From: Microbacterium flavescens | GTDB lineage: Bacteria; Actinomycetota; Actinomycetes; Actinomycetales; Microbacteriaceae | DNA length: 64,000 nt | Assembly: GCF_018588945.1 (NCBI RefSeq) | Contig: NZ_JAFIWA010000002.1 | Coordinates: 518,595 to 582,594, forward strand | Reading direction: 5' to 3' | In this document: positions 17,078 to 28,682 of the stretch, piece by piece | Position numbering within the stretch: position 1 is the stretch's first letter | Layout: the number at the start of each line of letters is the position of its first letter | Made by a program: the position numbers and the translations under genes | The notes under the pieces: model-generated | The model's input: the letters and a program-made list of their open reading frames with translations, nothing else | What the model was told of the DNA's origin: nothing | Database searches by the model: none

Positions 17078-18417
17078 GGGGCGGCGACTGAGGGCGCGGC
17101 GGCGGCGGGCGCGCCCGCGAGGGCCTGCGCGAGGTCGGCCACGAGGTCGGCCGGATCCTCGAGCCCGATCGACAGGCGGATCGTCGTCGGCGAGATGCCG
17201 GCCTCGGCGAGCTGCGCCGGCGACAGGTGGCTGTGGGTCATCGACGACGGATGGGCGACGAGGCTGCGGGCGTCGCCGATGTTGGCGACCAGTTTCACCA
17301 GGTGCAGACGGGCGATGAACGCCTCGACCGCGGCGAAGTCCGCGTCCGCGTCTCCGGTGCCCGGCAGGTCGAAGGCGAACACCGAGCTCGCGCCGCGCGG
17401 CAGGTACTCACGTGCGAGGTCGTGCCACGGGCTCGACTCCAGCCCCGGGTGGTGCACCCGCGCGACGGCGTCGTGTCCGTCGAGGAATCGCGCGACCTCC
17501 AGCGCGCTCGCGGAGTGACGCGCGATGCGCAGGTCGAGCGTCTCGAGGCCCTGCAGCAGCTGGAAGGCGTTGAACGCGGACAGCGAGGGGCCGAGGTCGT
17601 GCACGTACTTCGTCTTCACCAGCGCGATGTAGGGCGACCCCGTCGCGCCGAAGCGCTCGATCAGGCTGCCGCTGGGCACACGCGCGTACGTCTGCGTCAG
17701 CTGGGGCCAGCGCCCCGGCTCGGCCGTGAAGTCGAAGGTGCCGAGGTCGACGACGAGGCCGCCGAGCGACGTGCCGTGCCCGCCCAGGAACTTCGTGGCG
17801 GAGTGCACGGTGATGTCGGCGCCGAGGTCCCTGGCCTTCTGCAGGTAGGGTGTCGCCACGGTGGCGTCGATCACGAGCGGCACGCCGGCGCGGTGGGCGA
17901 TGTCGGCGACGGCGCGGACGTCGAGCACCTGCGCGATCGGATTCGTGATCGACTCCGCGAAGAACGCGCGGGTGACGGGGCGGACGGCCGCGACCCAGGC
18001 ATCCGTGTCGTCCTGATCGACGAAGGTGACCTCGATGCCCCAGTCGGCGAAGGTGTCCTGCAGCAGGTCGACTGTGCCGCCGTACAGCTGGCGCGCCGCG
18101 ACGATGTGCTCACCCTGCTTGGCGAGCGCGAGCAGTGCGACGGCCACCGCCGCCTGGCCCGACGCGACGCCCGCCGCGGCGATGCCGCCCTCCAGCTCCG
18201 CGACGCGCTTCTCGAGCACGAGGACGGTGGGATTCGCGGCGCGGCTGTAGATGTTGCCGTCGCGGCGGAGTGCGAACAGGTCGCGCGCCTCGCTCAGCGA
18301 CCCGAACTCGAACGCGTTCGACTGGTGGATCGACGGCACGGCGGTGTGCTCGGCGACGCCGGCGTCGTAACCCGCCTGCACCTGCGCCGTCGCGAACGAG
18401 CGAGGGGACTGTGGCAT
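17050..18417 (-). CDS. metY: O-acetylhomoserine aminocarboxypropyltransferase (sulfhydrylase)
   Basis: A 455-residue PLP enzyme of the Cys/Met metabolism family. It makes homocysteine from O-acetylhomoserine and sulfide. Visible landmarks are the start region VHQ/IHQSNAFEF, the PLP-binding YSRAANPT, the PLP lysine in HSATKFLGGHG and the C-terminal SHLSPAQLAEAGI, RLSIGLED. The length (about 430-455) separates it from the shorter MetB/MetC. The start at 18417 follows a GACAAT box by seven bases. The C-terminus is an Ala/Pro-rich tail that runs 28 bases into the convergent peptidase gene. A sulfurtransferase gene diverges from it, in line with sulfur metabolism. Confidence 0.92.
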   Translation of the reverse strand: MPQSPRSFATAQVQAGYDAGVAEHTAVPSIHQSNAFEFGSLSEARDLFALRRDGNIYSRAANPTVLVLEKRVAELEGGIAAAGVASGQAAVAVALLALAKQGEHIVAARQLYGGTVDLLQDTFADWGIEVTFVDQDDTDAWVAAVRPVTRAFFAESITNPIAQVLDVRAVADIAHRAGVPLVIDATVATPYLQKARDLGADITVHSATKFLGGHGTSLGGLVVDLGTFDFTAEPGRWPQLTQTYARVPSGSLIERFGATGSPYIALVKTKYVHDLGPSLSAFNAFQLLQGLETLDLRIARHSASALEVARFLDGHDAVARVHHPGLESSPWHDLAREYLPRGASSVFAFDLPGTGDADADFAAVEAFIARLHLVKLVANIGDARSLVAHPSSMTHSHLSPAQLAEAGISPTTIRLSIGLEDPADLVADLAQALAGAPAAAAPSVAAPQLAASSAR

Positions 18418-18424
18418 GCGAACC

Positions 18425-18430
18425 ATTGTC
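18425..18430 (-). promoter_or_regulatory. -10-like box (GACAAT) for metY
   Basis: Minus-strand GACAAT, seven bases before the ATG at 18417. No S-box or other riboswitch fits in the 75-base divergent spacer. Confidence 0.45.
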
Positions 18431-18480
18431 GGGGCGCGAGGCGCCGGGCATTCCCCTGTGTCGAACTGTTGCGCCTGGGA

Positions 18481-18486
18481 GAGGAT
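18481..18486 (+). promoter_or_regulatory. -10-like box (GAGGAT) for the sulfurtransferase gene
   Basis: GAGGAT ends six bases before the GTG at 18493. A modest match. Confidence 0.35.
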
Positions 18487-18492
18487 GGAGAG

Positions 18493-19335
18493 GTGGCCCA
18501 GCTCATCACTCCCGCAGAACTCGACCACCTTCTCGCCGGACGTGCCGACGTGCGCGTGCTGGACGTGCGGTATCGCCTGGACCAGCCCGACGGGCGTCCC
18601 GAGTACCTCGCCGGGCACGTGCCCGGGGCCGTGTACGTCGACCTCGAGTCCGAGCTGTCCCGCCACGGACGCCCCGAGGATGGGCGGCACCCGCTCCCCG
18701 CCCTCGACGACCTGCAGACGGCCGCCCGCCGCTGGGGCCTGCGCTCGGGCGACACCGTGGTCGTCTACGACGATGCCCGCTCGCTCGGCGCGTCGCGCGC
18801 GTGGTGGCTGCTCACGCGCAGCGGTGTGACCGACGTGCGCGTCCTCGACGGCGGGCTCGGTGCCTGGAAGGCTGCGGGTCTCGCCCTGGATACCGGCGAG
18901 GTGGTGCCCGAGCCGGGCGACGTGGTGCTCGAACCCCTGTCCGAGCCCGTGCTGTCGATCGACGACGCAGCGGCGCTGCCCGCGACGGGCGTGCTGCTCG
19001 ACGTGCGTGCCGCCGAGCGATATCGCGGCGAGATCGAACCGGTCGACCCCGTGGCAGGGCACATCCCGGGCGCCGTGAATCTGCCGACGACCGCCTACGT
19101 GGTGGACGATCGATTCCGGGATGCCGCGGCCCTCCGCGCGCTGTTCGCCGAGGCCGGCGTCGTGCCCGGCGTCACGGCGGCGGCGTACTGCGGATCGGGA
19201 GTCACCGCGGCGCAGGCCGCGTTCGCCGCCGAGCTGGCCGGACTCGACCTGCGCATCTACCCGGGCTCGTGGAGCCAGTGGTCCAACACACCGGGACGCC
19301 CGGTCGCGACCGGAGCCGCGCCGGGCGGCGTCTGA
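18493..19335 (+). CDS. sulfurtransferase with two rhodanese domains (SseA/thiosulfate type)
   Basis: A 280-residue protein made of two rhodanese domains (about 5-130 and 150-270). Only the second carries the catalytic cysteine, in AAYCGSGVTA; the first is the usual inactive copy. It moves sulfane sulfur from thiosulfate or 3-mercaptopyruvate to an acceptor such as cyanide or a thiol. The CGSGVT loop is nearer the 3-mercaptopyruvate type (CG[S/T]G) than classical rhodanese (CRKG), which is family knowledge. The GTG at 18493 is chosen from the domain start and the GAGGAT box. It diverges from metY. Confidence 0.9.
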   Translation: MAQLITPAELDHLLAGRADVRVLDVRYRLDQPDGRPEYLAGHVPGAVYVDLESELSRHGRPEDGRHPLPALDDLQTAARRWGLRSGDTVVVYDDARSLGASRAWWLLTRSGVTDVRVLDGGLGAWKAAGLALDTGEVVPEPGDVVLEPLSEPVLSIDDAAALPATGVLLDVRAAERYRGEIEPVDPVAGHIPGAVNLPTTAYVVDDRFRDAAALRALFAEAGVVPGVTAAAYCGSGVTAAQAAFAAELAGLDLRIYPGSWSQWSNTPGRPVATGAAPGGV

Positions 19336-19364
19336 ACCCGCGGTCGAAGCGCCGCTCGGGTCCG

Positions 19365-20306
19365 CTATGGGACGAGCGTGATCTTGCCGTCCACCCCGGC
19401 CTCGACGGCACGGTGAGCCTCCGCCGCGTCCGCGAGCGGGAACGACGGGCCGAGTTCGACGCTGAAGCGGCGGGCGGCCAGCAGCGCGAGCGCGACAGGC
19501 ACCGCCTCGCCTCGCCAGGCCTGCTGCTGCGCGGTCAGGGGCCAGGGGGCGCCGCCGGAGAACGCGCGGATCCCGAGGCCCGCGGCATCCCGTCCCCTCA
19601 CCAGCGTCGCGATGCGGCTCTTGTCGGCGACCAGCTCGATCGAGGTCTGCAGCGCCTCATCCGTGCCGGCGGCGTCGATCGCGACGGTGATGCCCTTCGG
19701 TGCGAGCTCGCGCACGCGGTCGGCGAGGCCGTCGCCGTAGGGCACGGGCGTGGCGCCCAGCGCCCGCACGCCGTCGGCGCGGCGGGGCGACGAGGTCGCG
19801 ATGACGGTCGCACCCCACAGCACCGCGAACTGGATCGCGGCCTGGCCGACCGAACCCGAGCCGGCGTGCAGGAGCAGCGTGTCGCCGGGTCCGACGGACA
19901 GCGAGCGCAGCGTCTGGTACGCCGTGCCCACGGGGATCCCGAGCGCCGCCCCGGTCGCGGCGTCCACCTGCGGCGGCCGGAAGCTCACGCGGTCGGCCGG
20001 GACGACGAGGTCGGTGGCGTAGGCGCCCGACGCGCCGGAGAACACGACCGCATCGCCGGGCGTGAAGCCGTCGACGTCGTGGCCGACCGCCGTCACCACG
20101 CCGGCCCCGTCGTTGCCCACGCGGCGCGGCTCGACGATGTCGGCTGAGGCGCGTGCGCGGGAGCGGAGCTTGGCGTCGATGGGATTGACCCCGGCCGCTT
20201 CGACGCGGATCGCGACCTCGCCCGCACCGGGGACGGGCGCGGGGATCTCGATGGCGTGGAGGACCTCGGGTCCGCCGAATTCGGTGTACACGATCGCAGT
20301 GGCCAT
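19365..20306 (-). CDS. NADP-dependent quinone oxidoreductase-like enzyme (zinc-free MDR family)
   Basis: A 313-residue medium-chain dehydrogenase/reductase of the quinone oxidoreductase group. The N-terminal GroES-like domain starts MATAIVYTEFGGPEVL; the Rossmann motif LLHAGSGSVGQAAIQFA is near residue 150. The zinc-ligand cysteines of alcohol dehydrogenases are absent, as expected for this group. It probably reduces quinones or enals with NADPH. A GAGGAGG lies about 11 bases before the ATG, longer than ideal spacing. It follows hrpA by 29 bases on the same strand and may be read through from it. Confidence 0.88.
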   Translation of the reverse strand: MATAIVYTEFGGPEVLHAIEIPAPVPGAGEVAIRVEAAGVNPIDAKLRSRARASADIVEPRRVGNDGAGVVTAVGHDVDGFTPGDAVVFSGASGAYATDLVVPADRVSFRPPQVDAATGAALGIPVGTAYQTLRSLSVGPGDTLLLHAGSGSVGQAAIQFAVLWGATVIATSSPRRADGVRALGATPVPYGDGLADRVRELAPKGITVAIDAAGTDEALQTSIELVADKSRIATLVRGRDAAGLGIRAFSGGAPWPLTAQQQAWRGEAVPVALALLAARRFSVELGPSFPLADAAEAHRAVEAGVDGKITLVP

Positions 20307-20335
20307 GGCAGGGGCAACCTCCTCGTTCTCGGACG

Positions 20336-23300
20336 CTATTCCCGCAGCGCCTTCTGGATGCGCTGCAGCGACACCGGCTCGGCCGTGCCGAGCTGCTGCG
20401 CGAACAGACTGACGCGATACTCCTCCAGAAGCCAGCGCGCATGCGTCAGCGCGGGGGTCTGGCTCACCGGCACCGGGATCACACCGCCGGCCTCGGCGAA
20501 GGCAGCGGCCGCCCGTTCGAACTCCGTCATGCGCTGGCGGTCGCGGCCGGGGTTGTCGCCGAGCGCCTTCACTCGGTCGAGCGCCCCGCGGAGATACCGC
20601 GGGAGGTGGGCGAGCCGTGCGGTGCCGGTCCGCGAGACGAACCCAGGGAAAACGAGCCCGGCGACCTGGCTCTTCACGTCGTTCAGCGCGCCGAGCAGCG
20701 TCAGCGAGTTCTGGTCGCGCACGGCGCGCTCCACGTCACGCGACGCCGTGAGGATCCGAGCCGTCAGCGACACCGTCTGGAAGAGCTCATCGACGACGAC
20801 CGATGACAGCGCGTCGCGCACGGCGTCGAACCCCGCGCGGGTGCGCACGACACCGTGCGGTGCGGTGCGTGCGATGACGGCATCCGCCACCGCGACGCGG
20901 GCGTCCTCGACGAGTGCCTTCGCGGACGGATAGGGCGACGCCGCGAGCGCGAGCTTCTCGGCGGAGGTCAGGTGGTCGAGAACGTAGGCGGAGGGCGAGG
21001 GCACGGCGAGGAGGAGCAGCCGGCGCGCACCCGCCTGCGTCGCCGTCGCGGCGGCCTCGGGTGTGGCCTCGATCCGCAGGGCGACCGACCCGCCCTCATC
21101 CACGATCGCGGGGTAGCCCCGCACGACGCCGCCGGCGACCCGCGTGTCGACCACCTCGGGCAGGTCGCCGAAGGACCACTCGGTGAGACCGGTCCGCTCG
21201 GCGAACGACGATGGCGCGGGTGCGGGTCGCGGCTGGGGACCGGCGGTCGCGGCGGGGCCGCGGCGCCTCGTCTCGCGGGGCTCGCTCAGCGACCGCGACA
21301 CGGCCGAGCGGGCTCGGTCGGCGAGACGGTCCTGGAGCGCCGAGAGGTCGCGGTCGGAGCCGACCGTCCTGCCCCGCTCGTCGACCGCGCGGAATGACAC
21401 CTGGAGGTGGCCCGGCACGCGATCGAGCTCGAAGTCGTCGGCCGACACCGGCTGGTTCGCGACGCGCTGGATGCGGGCCGCGAGCGCTTCGCGGAGCCCC
21501 GTCGGTGGGAGACCCGCGTGCGACTCCGGTCCTTGTCCGGCCAGCTCCGCCCCGAGGGTCGCCGCCCAGTCCGCGGCCGGCACGACGTGGCGCCGGATCG
21601 ACTTGGGGAGCGCGCGCAGCAGGGAGGTGATGAGCTCGTCGCGCATCCCCGGCACCTGCCAGTCGAAGCCGTCGGGGCGCAGCTGGGCGAGGAGCGCCAG
21701 GGGCACCACCGCGGTCACGCCGTCGTCGGGTGCGCCCGGCTCGAACCGGTACGCGAGCGAGAGCACCTGGTCGCCCTGCTGCCAGCGTGCGGGGAAGTCG
21801 CGCTCGTCGCCGCGCGACGCCTCGTCGACGAGGTCGGCCTCGGTCATGTCGAGCAGGCGCGGAGTGCGCTGCGACGCGTCACGCCACCACGCCTCGAACG
21901 AGCGCACGTCGAAGACGTCGCGCGGGATGCGGGCGTCGTAGAACCGGTACACCGCCTCGTCGCCGACGAGGATGTCGCGGCGCCGCTCGCGCTCCTCGAT
22001 CTTCTCGAGGCGCCTCCGCAGCTCGAGGTTGCGGCGCTCGAACGCGGTCAGTCGCTTGTCGAGGGCCGAGGCATCCCACTCGCCCTCGACGAGGGCATGC
22101 CGCAGGAACAGCTCCCGCGCGAAGGGGCGGTCGAACCGGGCCAGCTGCACCCGTCGCTTCGGCACGATGTCGACGCCGAAGAGCGTCACCTTCTCATAGG
22201 CGGATGCCGCGCCCGCGGCCTTGGACCAGTGAGGCTCGCTCAGCCGGCGCTTGGCGAGATCGCCCGCGAGCGGCTCGGCCCACTCCGGGTCGATGGCGGC
22301 GACCGTCCGCGCGAACAGGCGGGAGGTCTCGACCACCTCGGCCGCCATGACCGCCGTGGGTCGCTGCTTCCGAAGGCCGGAGCCGGGGAAGATCGCGAAG
22401 CGCGTGCCGCGGGCGCCGAGGTATTCGGCGGAGCGCCGCTCGGGGCGCTCGCCGCCGGACCGGCCGCTGCCGCGCGGTGGGGTCTTGGCGGGCGCGCGAT
22501 CATCGAGGATGCCGATCTGCGACAGCAGGCCGGAGAGGATCGCGCGGTGGATGTCGGCGGGATCGGCCGTCTGGCCCGACGAGCCGGCCGACGCCTTGCG
22601 CGACAGGCCGAGGATGGCGCTGAGCTGGCGATGCACGTCGGCCCACTCGCGCACCCGGACGTAGTTGAGGTGCTCCTGACGGCATAGACGACGGAAGGCG
22701 CTCGAGCCCAGCTCGGTCTGCTTCTCCTGCAGGTGGTTCCACAGGTTCAGGAGGCTCAGGAAGTCGCTCGTCGGGTCGGTGAACCGCGCGTGGAAGCGGT
22801 CGGCCTCCTCGCGGCGCTCCTCGGGGCGCTCCCGCACGTCCTGGATCGACATGCCTGCCACGATCGCGAGCACATCGCGCAGCACGTTCGTCCGCCGCGC
22901 CTCGAGGAGCATGCGCGCGAAGCGGGGATCGATGGGCAGGCGCGCGATCTCGCGACCCAGGTCGGTCAGAACGGGGGAGCGGTCGCCGTCTCGCCCTGCA
23001 CGCACCGCGCCGAGCTCGACGAGGAGGTCGAACGCCGCCTTCACGCCCCGTGAGTCGGGCGGCATGAGGAACGGGAAGGACGAGATGTCGCCGAAGCCGA
23101 GCGAGAGCATCTGGAGGATGACGGAGGCCAGGCTCGTGCGGAGGATCTCGGGCTCGGTGAACTCGTCGCGCGCGGTGAAGTCGTCCTCGGCGTAGAGCCG
23201 GATCGCGACACCGGGGCTCGTGCGCCCGGCACGACCCGAGCGCTGCTGCGCCGATGCCTGCGAGATCGGCTCGATGGGCAGCCTCTGGATCTTGCTGCGG

Positions 23301-24262
23301 TTGCTGTATCGCGAGATGCGGGCGGTGCCGGTGTCGACGACGTAGCGGATGCCGGGCACGGTGAGGCTGGTCTCGGCGACGTTGGTGGCGAGGATGACCC
23401 GTCGGCGCACGCCCGCGACGGCCGAGCGCTCGAACACGCGGTGCTGCTCGGCCGAACTGAGCCGCCCGTACAGCGGCAGCACCTCGGTCGGCGCGGCATC
23501 CTTCGCGTACATGCCGCGTACGGCATCCATCGCGTCGCGGATCTCCGCCTCGCCCGGCAGGAACACCAGCACGTCGCCGGCGGGCTCGCGATCGAGCTCG
23601 CGCAGCGCGGCGGTGATGCCGTCGACGTCGTCGGCCTCGTCCTTCGCAGAGGGGGCGGGCGGGCGATAGCGCACTTCGACGGGGTAGGTGCGGCCGGAGA
23701 CCTCGACGATCGGCGCGGGGGTTCCGTCGGCTGCCGCGAAGTGCTGCGCGAAGCTCTCGGGATCGATCGTCGCGCTCGTGATGATGACTTTGAGGTCGGG
23801 CCGGCGGGGGAGGACCCGCTTGAGATATCCGATGAGAAAGTCGACGTTGAGCGAACGCTCGTGCGCCTCGTCGACGATGATCGTGTCGTACCGCTTCAGC
23901 AGGCGGTCGCGGTGGATCTCGTTGAGCAGGATGCCGTCGGTCATCAGCGCGATGCGCGTGTCGTCGGAGACCTTGTCGGTGAAGCGCACCTTGTAGCCGA
24001 CGGTGGTGCCGAGCGGGACCTGCAGCTCTTCCGCGACGCGCTCCGCGATCGTCCGCGCGGCGATGCGGCGCGGCTGCGTGTGGGCGATGCGGGTCCTGCC
24101 CAGTTCGAGGCAGATCTTCGGCAGCTGGGTCGTCTTGCCCGAGCCGGTCGCGCCGGCAACGATCACGACCTGGTGGTCGCGGATCGCACGCGAGATCTCC
24201 GCGCGCGCGGCGCTGACGGGCAGCTCCGGCGGGTAGGAGATCACGGGTTCGGGCGCAGACAT
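20336..24262 (-). CDS. hrpA: ATP-dependent RNA helicase HrpA
   Basis: A 1308-residue DEAH-box RNA helicase of normal HrpA length. Motifs in order: GATGSGKTTQ (I), TQPRRIAARTIAERVA (Ia), DEAHERS (II), TSATI (III) and QRSGRAGR (VI). The helicase-associated and OB-fold domains follow, then the long C-terminal DUF3418 region with RFYDAR. It remodels RNA-protein complexes; in E. coli HrpA resolves stalled or collided ribosomes (established for that homologue). The start MSAPEP at 24262 is preferred to a longer frame from 24346. It diverges from the CPBP operon. Confidence 0.94.
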   Translation of the reverse strand: MSAPEPVISYPPELPVSAARAEISRAIRDHQVVIVAGATGSGKTTQLPKICLELGRTRIAHTQPRRIAARTIAERVAEELQVPLGTTVGYKVRFTDKVSDDTRIALMTDGILLNEIHRDRLLKRYDTIIVDEAHERSLNVDFLIGYLKRVLPRRPDLKVIITSATIDPESFAQHFAAADGTPAPIVEVSGRTYPVEVRYRPPAPSAKDEADDVDGITAALRELDREPAGDVLVFLPGEAEIRDAMDAVRGMYAKDAAPTEVLPLYGRLSSAEQHRVFERSAVAGVRRRVILATNVAETSLTVPGIRYVVDTGTARISRYSNRSKIQRLPIEPISQASAQQRSGRAGRTSPGVAIRLYAEDDFTARDEFTEPEILRTSLASVILQMLSLGFGDISSFPFLMPPDSRGVKAAFDLLVELGAVRAGRDGDRSPVLTDLGREIARLPIDPRFARMLLEARRTNVLRDVLAIVAGMSIQDVRERPEERREEADRFHARFTDPTSDFLSLLNLWNHLQEKQTELGSSAFRRLCRQEHLNYVRVREWADVHRQLSAILGLSRKASAGSSGQTADPADIHRAILSGLLSQIGILDDRAPAKTPPRGSGRSGGERPERRSAEYLGARGTRFAIFPGSGLRKQRPTAVMAAEVVETSRLFARTVAAIDPEWAEPLAGDLAKRRLSEPHWSKAAGAASAYEKVTLFGVDIVPKRRVQLARFDRPFARELFLRHALVEGEWDASALDKRLTAFERRNLELRRRLEKIEERERRRDILVGDEAVYRFYDARIPRDVFDVRSFEAWWRDASQRTPRLLDMTEADLVDEASRGDERDFPARWQQGDQVLSLAYRFEPGAPDDGVTAVVPLALLAQLRPDGFDWQVPGMRDELITSLLRALPKSIRRHVVPAADWAATLGAELAGQGPESHAGLPPTGLREALAARIQRVANQPVSADDFELDRVPGHLQVSFRAVDERGRTVGSDRDLSALQDRLADRARSAVSRSLSEPRETRRRGPAATAGPQPRPAPAPSSFAERTGLTEWSFGDLPEVVDTRVAGGVVRGYPAIVDEGGSVALRIEATPEAAATATQAGARRLLLLAVPSPSAYVLDHLTSAEKLALAASPYPSAKALVEDARVAVADAVIARTAPHGVVRTRAGFDAVRDALSSVVVDELFQTVSLTARILTASRDVERAVRDQNSLTLLGALNDVKSQVAGLVFPGFVSRTGTARLAHLPRYLRGALDRVKALGDNPGRDRQRMTEFERAAAAFAEAGGVIPVPVSQTPALTHARWLLEEYRVSLFAQQLGTAEPVSLQRIQKALRE

Positions 24263-24270
24263 AGCCCTCC

Positions 24271-24276
24271 ATCGTA
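24271..24276 (-). promoter_or_regulatory. -10 box (TACGAT) for hrpA
   Basis: Minus-strand TACGAT, eight bases before the ATG at 24262. A GGAGGG also lies in the short spacer, so the transcript may be leaderless or start one or two bases upstream. Confidence 0.45.
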
Positions 24277-24331
24277 TGACGGACCGGCTGCGGCGGCGTC
24301 CGGCGGTGCCGATGGCTGCCACGTCGGGGCA

Positions 24332-24363
24332 TTGACCCGCAAACAACTTTGCAGTACAAAGTT
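24332..24363 (+). promoter_or_regulatory. promoter with embedded palindromic operator for the CPBP/ABC operon
   Basis: TTGACC (24332-24337), a 17-base spacer and TACAAA (24355-24360) form a good promoter whose start site would fall on the ATG at 24367. The inverted repeat AACTTTG-CAGTA-CAAAGTT (24345-24351 and 24357-24363) covers the spacer and -10, where a repressor would block transcription. The small winged-helix regulator encoded third in the operon is the natural candidate. The elements are seen; binding is inferred. Confidence 0.65.
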
Positions 24364-24366
24364 CAC

Positions 24367-25179
24367 ATGACCTCGATGATTGCCGGCTCGACGGGTGCCC
24401 CTGCCACCCGCTCCGGCACGCCCTCGCTCGGCTGGGGACTCGGCATGCCCGCGCTGCGGGTGGCGCTCGTCGCGCTGGCGTGCGCGCTGGCCTGGGTGGT
24501 GGTGGGTGTCACCGCAGGCTGGACCGCCTTCCCACCGTCGCCGCTTGTGGCCACGGTCGCGATGGTGCCGGTGAATGTCTTCTGCCTGTGGCTCGTCGTG
24601 CGTCGCCTCCGCCGGGAGGGTGCCGGCGCCCGCGAGCTCATCGGCGCCCGCACCGGCGCCCTCGGCCGCGACATCCTGTGGGGGATGCTGTGGCTCCTCG
24701 TCCTCTCGGTGCCCTTCGTGCTCACCATCACGGGCATGATGTGGCTGCTCTACGGCTCGGAGGCGTTCTCGCAATTCGAGCTCGTGTTCGTCGGGGCGGA
24801 TCCCGCGCCGGAGTTCTCGCCCGCGGTGACTCTCGTGCTCGGCATCATCGCCGTGCTGACCTTCGCCCCGCTGAACGCTCCGACGGAAGAGCTCGTCTAC
24901 CGAGGCCACGCCCAGCGCGCGATCGCTTCGCGGTGGGCGGTGGCCCTCGCAATCCTGATCCCGTCCGCCCTGTTCGGGCTGCAGCACGCGTGGTTCGCAC
25001 CCACCAGCACCGCCGTGCTCATCTACGTCAGCGCGTTCTTCGTCTGGGGTCTGGGCGCGGGCGTGATCGCCTGGCGGCAGCGACGGCTGCTGCCGCTCAT
25101 CATCGCGCACGGCACGATCAACCTCTTCACCACGATCCCTGCGCTCATCGTCCCCTTCCTCCCGATCGGAGCCCCATGA
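24367..25179 (+). CDS. CPBP-family intramembrane metalloprotease
   Basis: A 270-residue membrane protein with about seven hydrophobic segments. The CPBP (CAAX protease/bacteriocin-processing) motifs are complete: EELVYRG (EExxxR), FGLQHAW (FxxxH) and HGTINL (HxxxN), which together form the metal site. Relatives process membrane proteins or protect against peptides; the substrate here is unknown. First gene of a five-gene operon in which every junction is a 4-base ATGA overlap. The ATG coincides with the predicted transcription start. Confidence 0.88.
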   Translation: MTSMIAGSTGAPATRSGTPSLGWGLGMPALRVALVALACALAWVVVGVTAGWTAFPPSPLVATVAMVPVNVFCLWLVVRRLRREGAGARELIGARTGALGRDILWGMLWLLVLSVPFVLTITGMMWLLYGSEAFSQFELVFVGADPAPEFSPAVTLVLGIIAVLTFAPLNAPTEELVYRGHAQRAIASRWAVALAILIPSALFGLQHAWFAPTSTAVLIYVSAFFVWGLGAGVIAWRQRRLLPLIIAHGTINLFTTIPALIVPFLPIGAP

Positions 25180-25820
25180 ACCGCGACCGCGACCTCGACG
25201 AGGACTCGAACGGCGACCCCGCCGACATGCTCGCGCTGCTGGAGCGGCAGCAGGACAGCATGACCCGGCAGCTGGCGGCGTTCGTCCCGTGGATCCTCCT
25301 GGCGTGGGGGATCGCCTGGTTCGTCGGCTTCGGCCTGCTGTGGCTCATCGACGGCGCCAAGCCGGGCTACTCGGTGCCCCTGCCGGTGGCCGTCGTGGTG
25401 TTCATTGCGCTCATGGCCGGCGCGCTCGTCGCCTCGGGCGTGCTCGGCGCCCGCAGCCAGCGCGGCATCCGCTCCACTCCGCAGGCCGGATTCACGGGGT
25501 CCGTGTTCGGCGTGACGTGGGTGGTCGGCTTCGTCTCACTGATGGTCTTCGGCAGCGCCCTCATCGCTAACGGCATGCCGAGAGAGCTCGCGAACATCTT
25601 CTATCCGACGGGATCGGTGCTGTTCGTCGGGATCATGTACATGATCGCGGGGGCGATCTGGCAGGCGCGACCGGCGCTCTGGATGGGCGGGTGGATCGTC
25701 GTCGTGGCGCTCGTCGCCCCGTACTTCGGCTACCCGACGCACTACCTCGTGTTCGCGCTCGCGGGCGGCGGCGTGTTCCTCGTCGGAGCACTCGTGGTGG
25801 GGCTGTGGGTGCGCCGATGA
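25176..25820 (+). CDS. conserved membrane protein of unknown function
   Basis: A 214-residue protein with an acidic N-terminal stretch (about 1-30), a short amphipathic region and about six transmembrane helices. No family motif was recognised. It sits between the CPBP protease and the winged-helix regulator, and both its start and stop are ATGA overlaps, so it is made in step with them. By position it could be a partner of the ABC-2 exporter or a sensor for the regulator; that is guesswork. Confidence 0.75.
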   Translation: MNRDRDLDEDSNGDPADMLALLERQQDSMTRQLAAFVPWILLAWGIAWFVGFGLLWLIDGAKPGYSVPLPVAVVVFIALMAGALVASGVLGARSQRGIRSTPQAGFTGSVFGVTWVVGFVSLMVFGSALIANGMPRELANIFYPTGSVLFVGIMYMIAGAIWQARPALWMGGWIVVVALVAPYFGYPTHYLVFALAGGGVFLVGALVVGLWVRR

Positions 25821-26109
25821 CCGAACTCGATCCCGTCATCCACGCCGCGGCGCGGCTGCGGATCACGGCGGCTCTTGCGACCCTCGACCCCGGAGAGAGC
25901 ATCGCGTTCCCCCGGCTGCAGGAGCTCCTCGACATGACCGCCGGCAACCTGTCGACGCATCTGCGCAAGCTCGAGGATGCCGGCTACGTCGCCGTCGACA
26001 AGACCCACCGCGGCCGCACACCGGTCACGTACCTCGCTCTGACCAAGCGAGGCAGGCGAGCGTTCGAGGACTACACCGACACCCTTCGAGCTGTTCTGGG
26101 AGAACGACC

Positions 26110-26113
<4 letters not shown>
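25817..26113 (+). CDS. winged-helix transcriptional regulator (MarR/ArsR-like, small)
   Basis: A 98-residue protein that is almost only a winged-helix DNA-binding domain. The recognition helix is in DMTAGNLSTHLRKLEDAGYV and the wing in RTPVTYLALTKRG. It matches the small family of winged-helix regulators encoded next to ABC-2 exporters. There is no separate ligand domain. It is coupled by ATGA overlaps to both neighbours. It probably binds the palindrome at 24345-24363 and so controls its own operon. Confidence 0.85.
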
Positions 26114-28672
<2,559 letters not shown>

Positions 28673-28682
28673 TCGGCATGCC

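Noticed and set aside
18361..18492. A SAM-type riboswitch upstream of metY
   Set aside because: The divergent spacer is only 75 bases and a -10 lies seven bases before the metY start, leaving no room for a leader riboswitch.
24480..25175. A long plus-strand frame running through the CPBP gene into the next gene
   Set aside because: Only the part from 25176 codes for a protein with membrane helices; the earlier part is an Arg-rich shadow of the CPBP gene in another frame.
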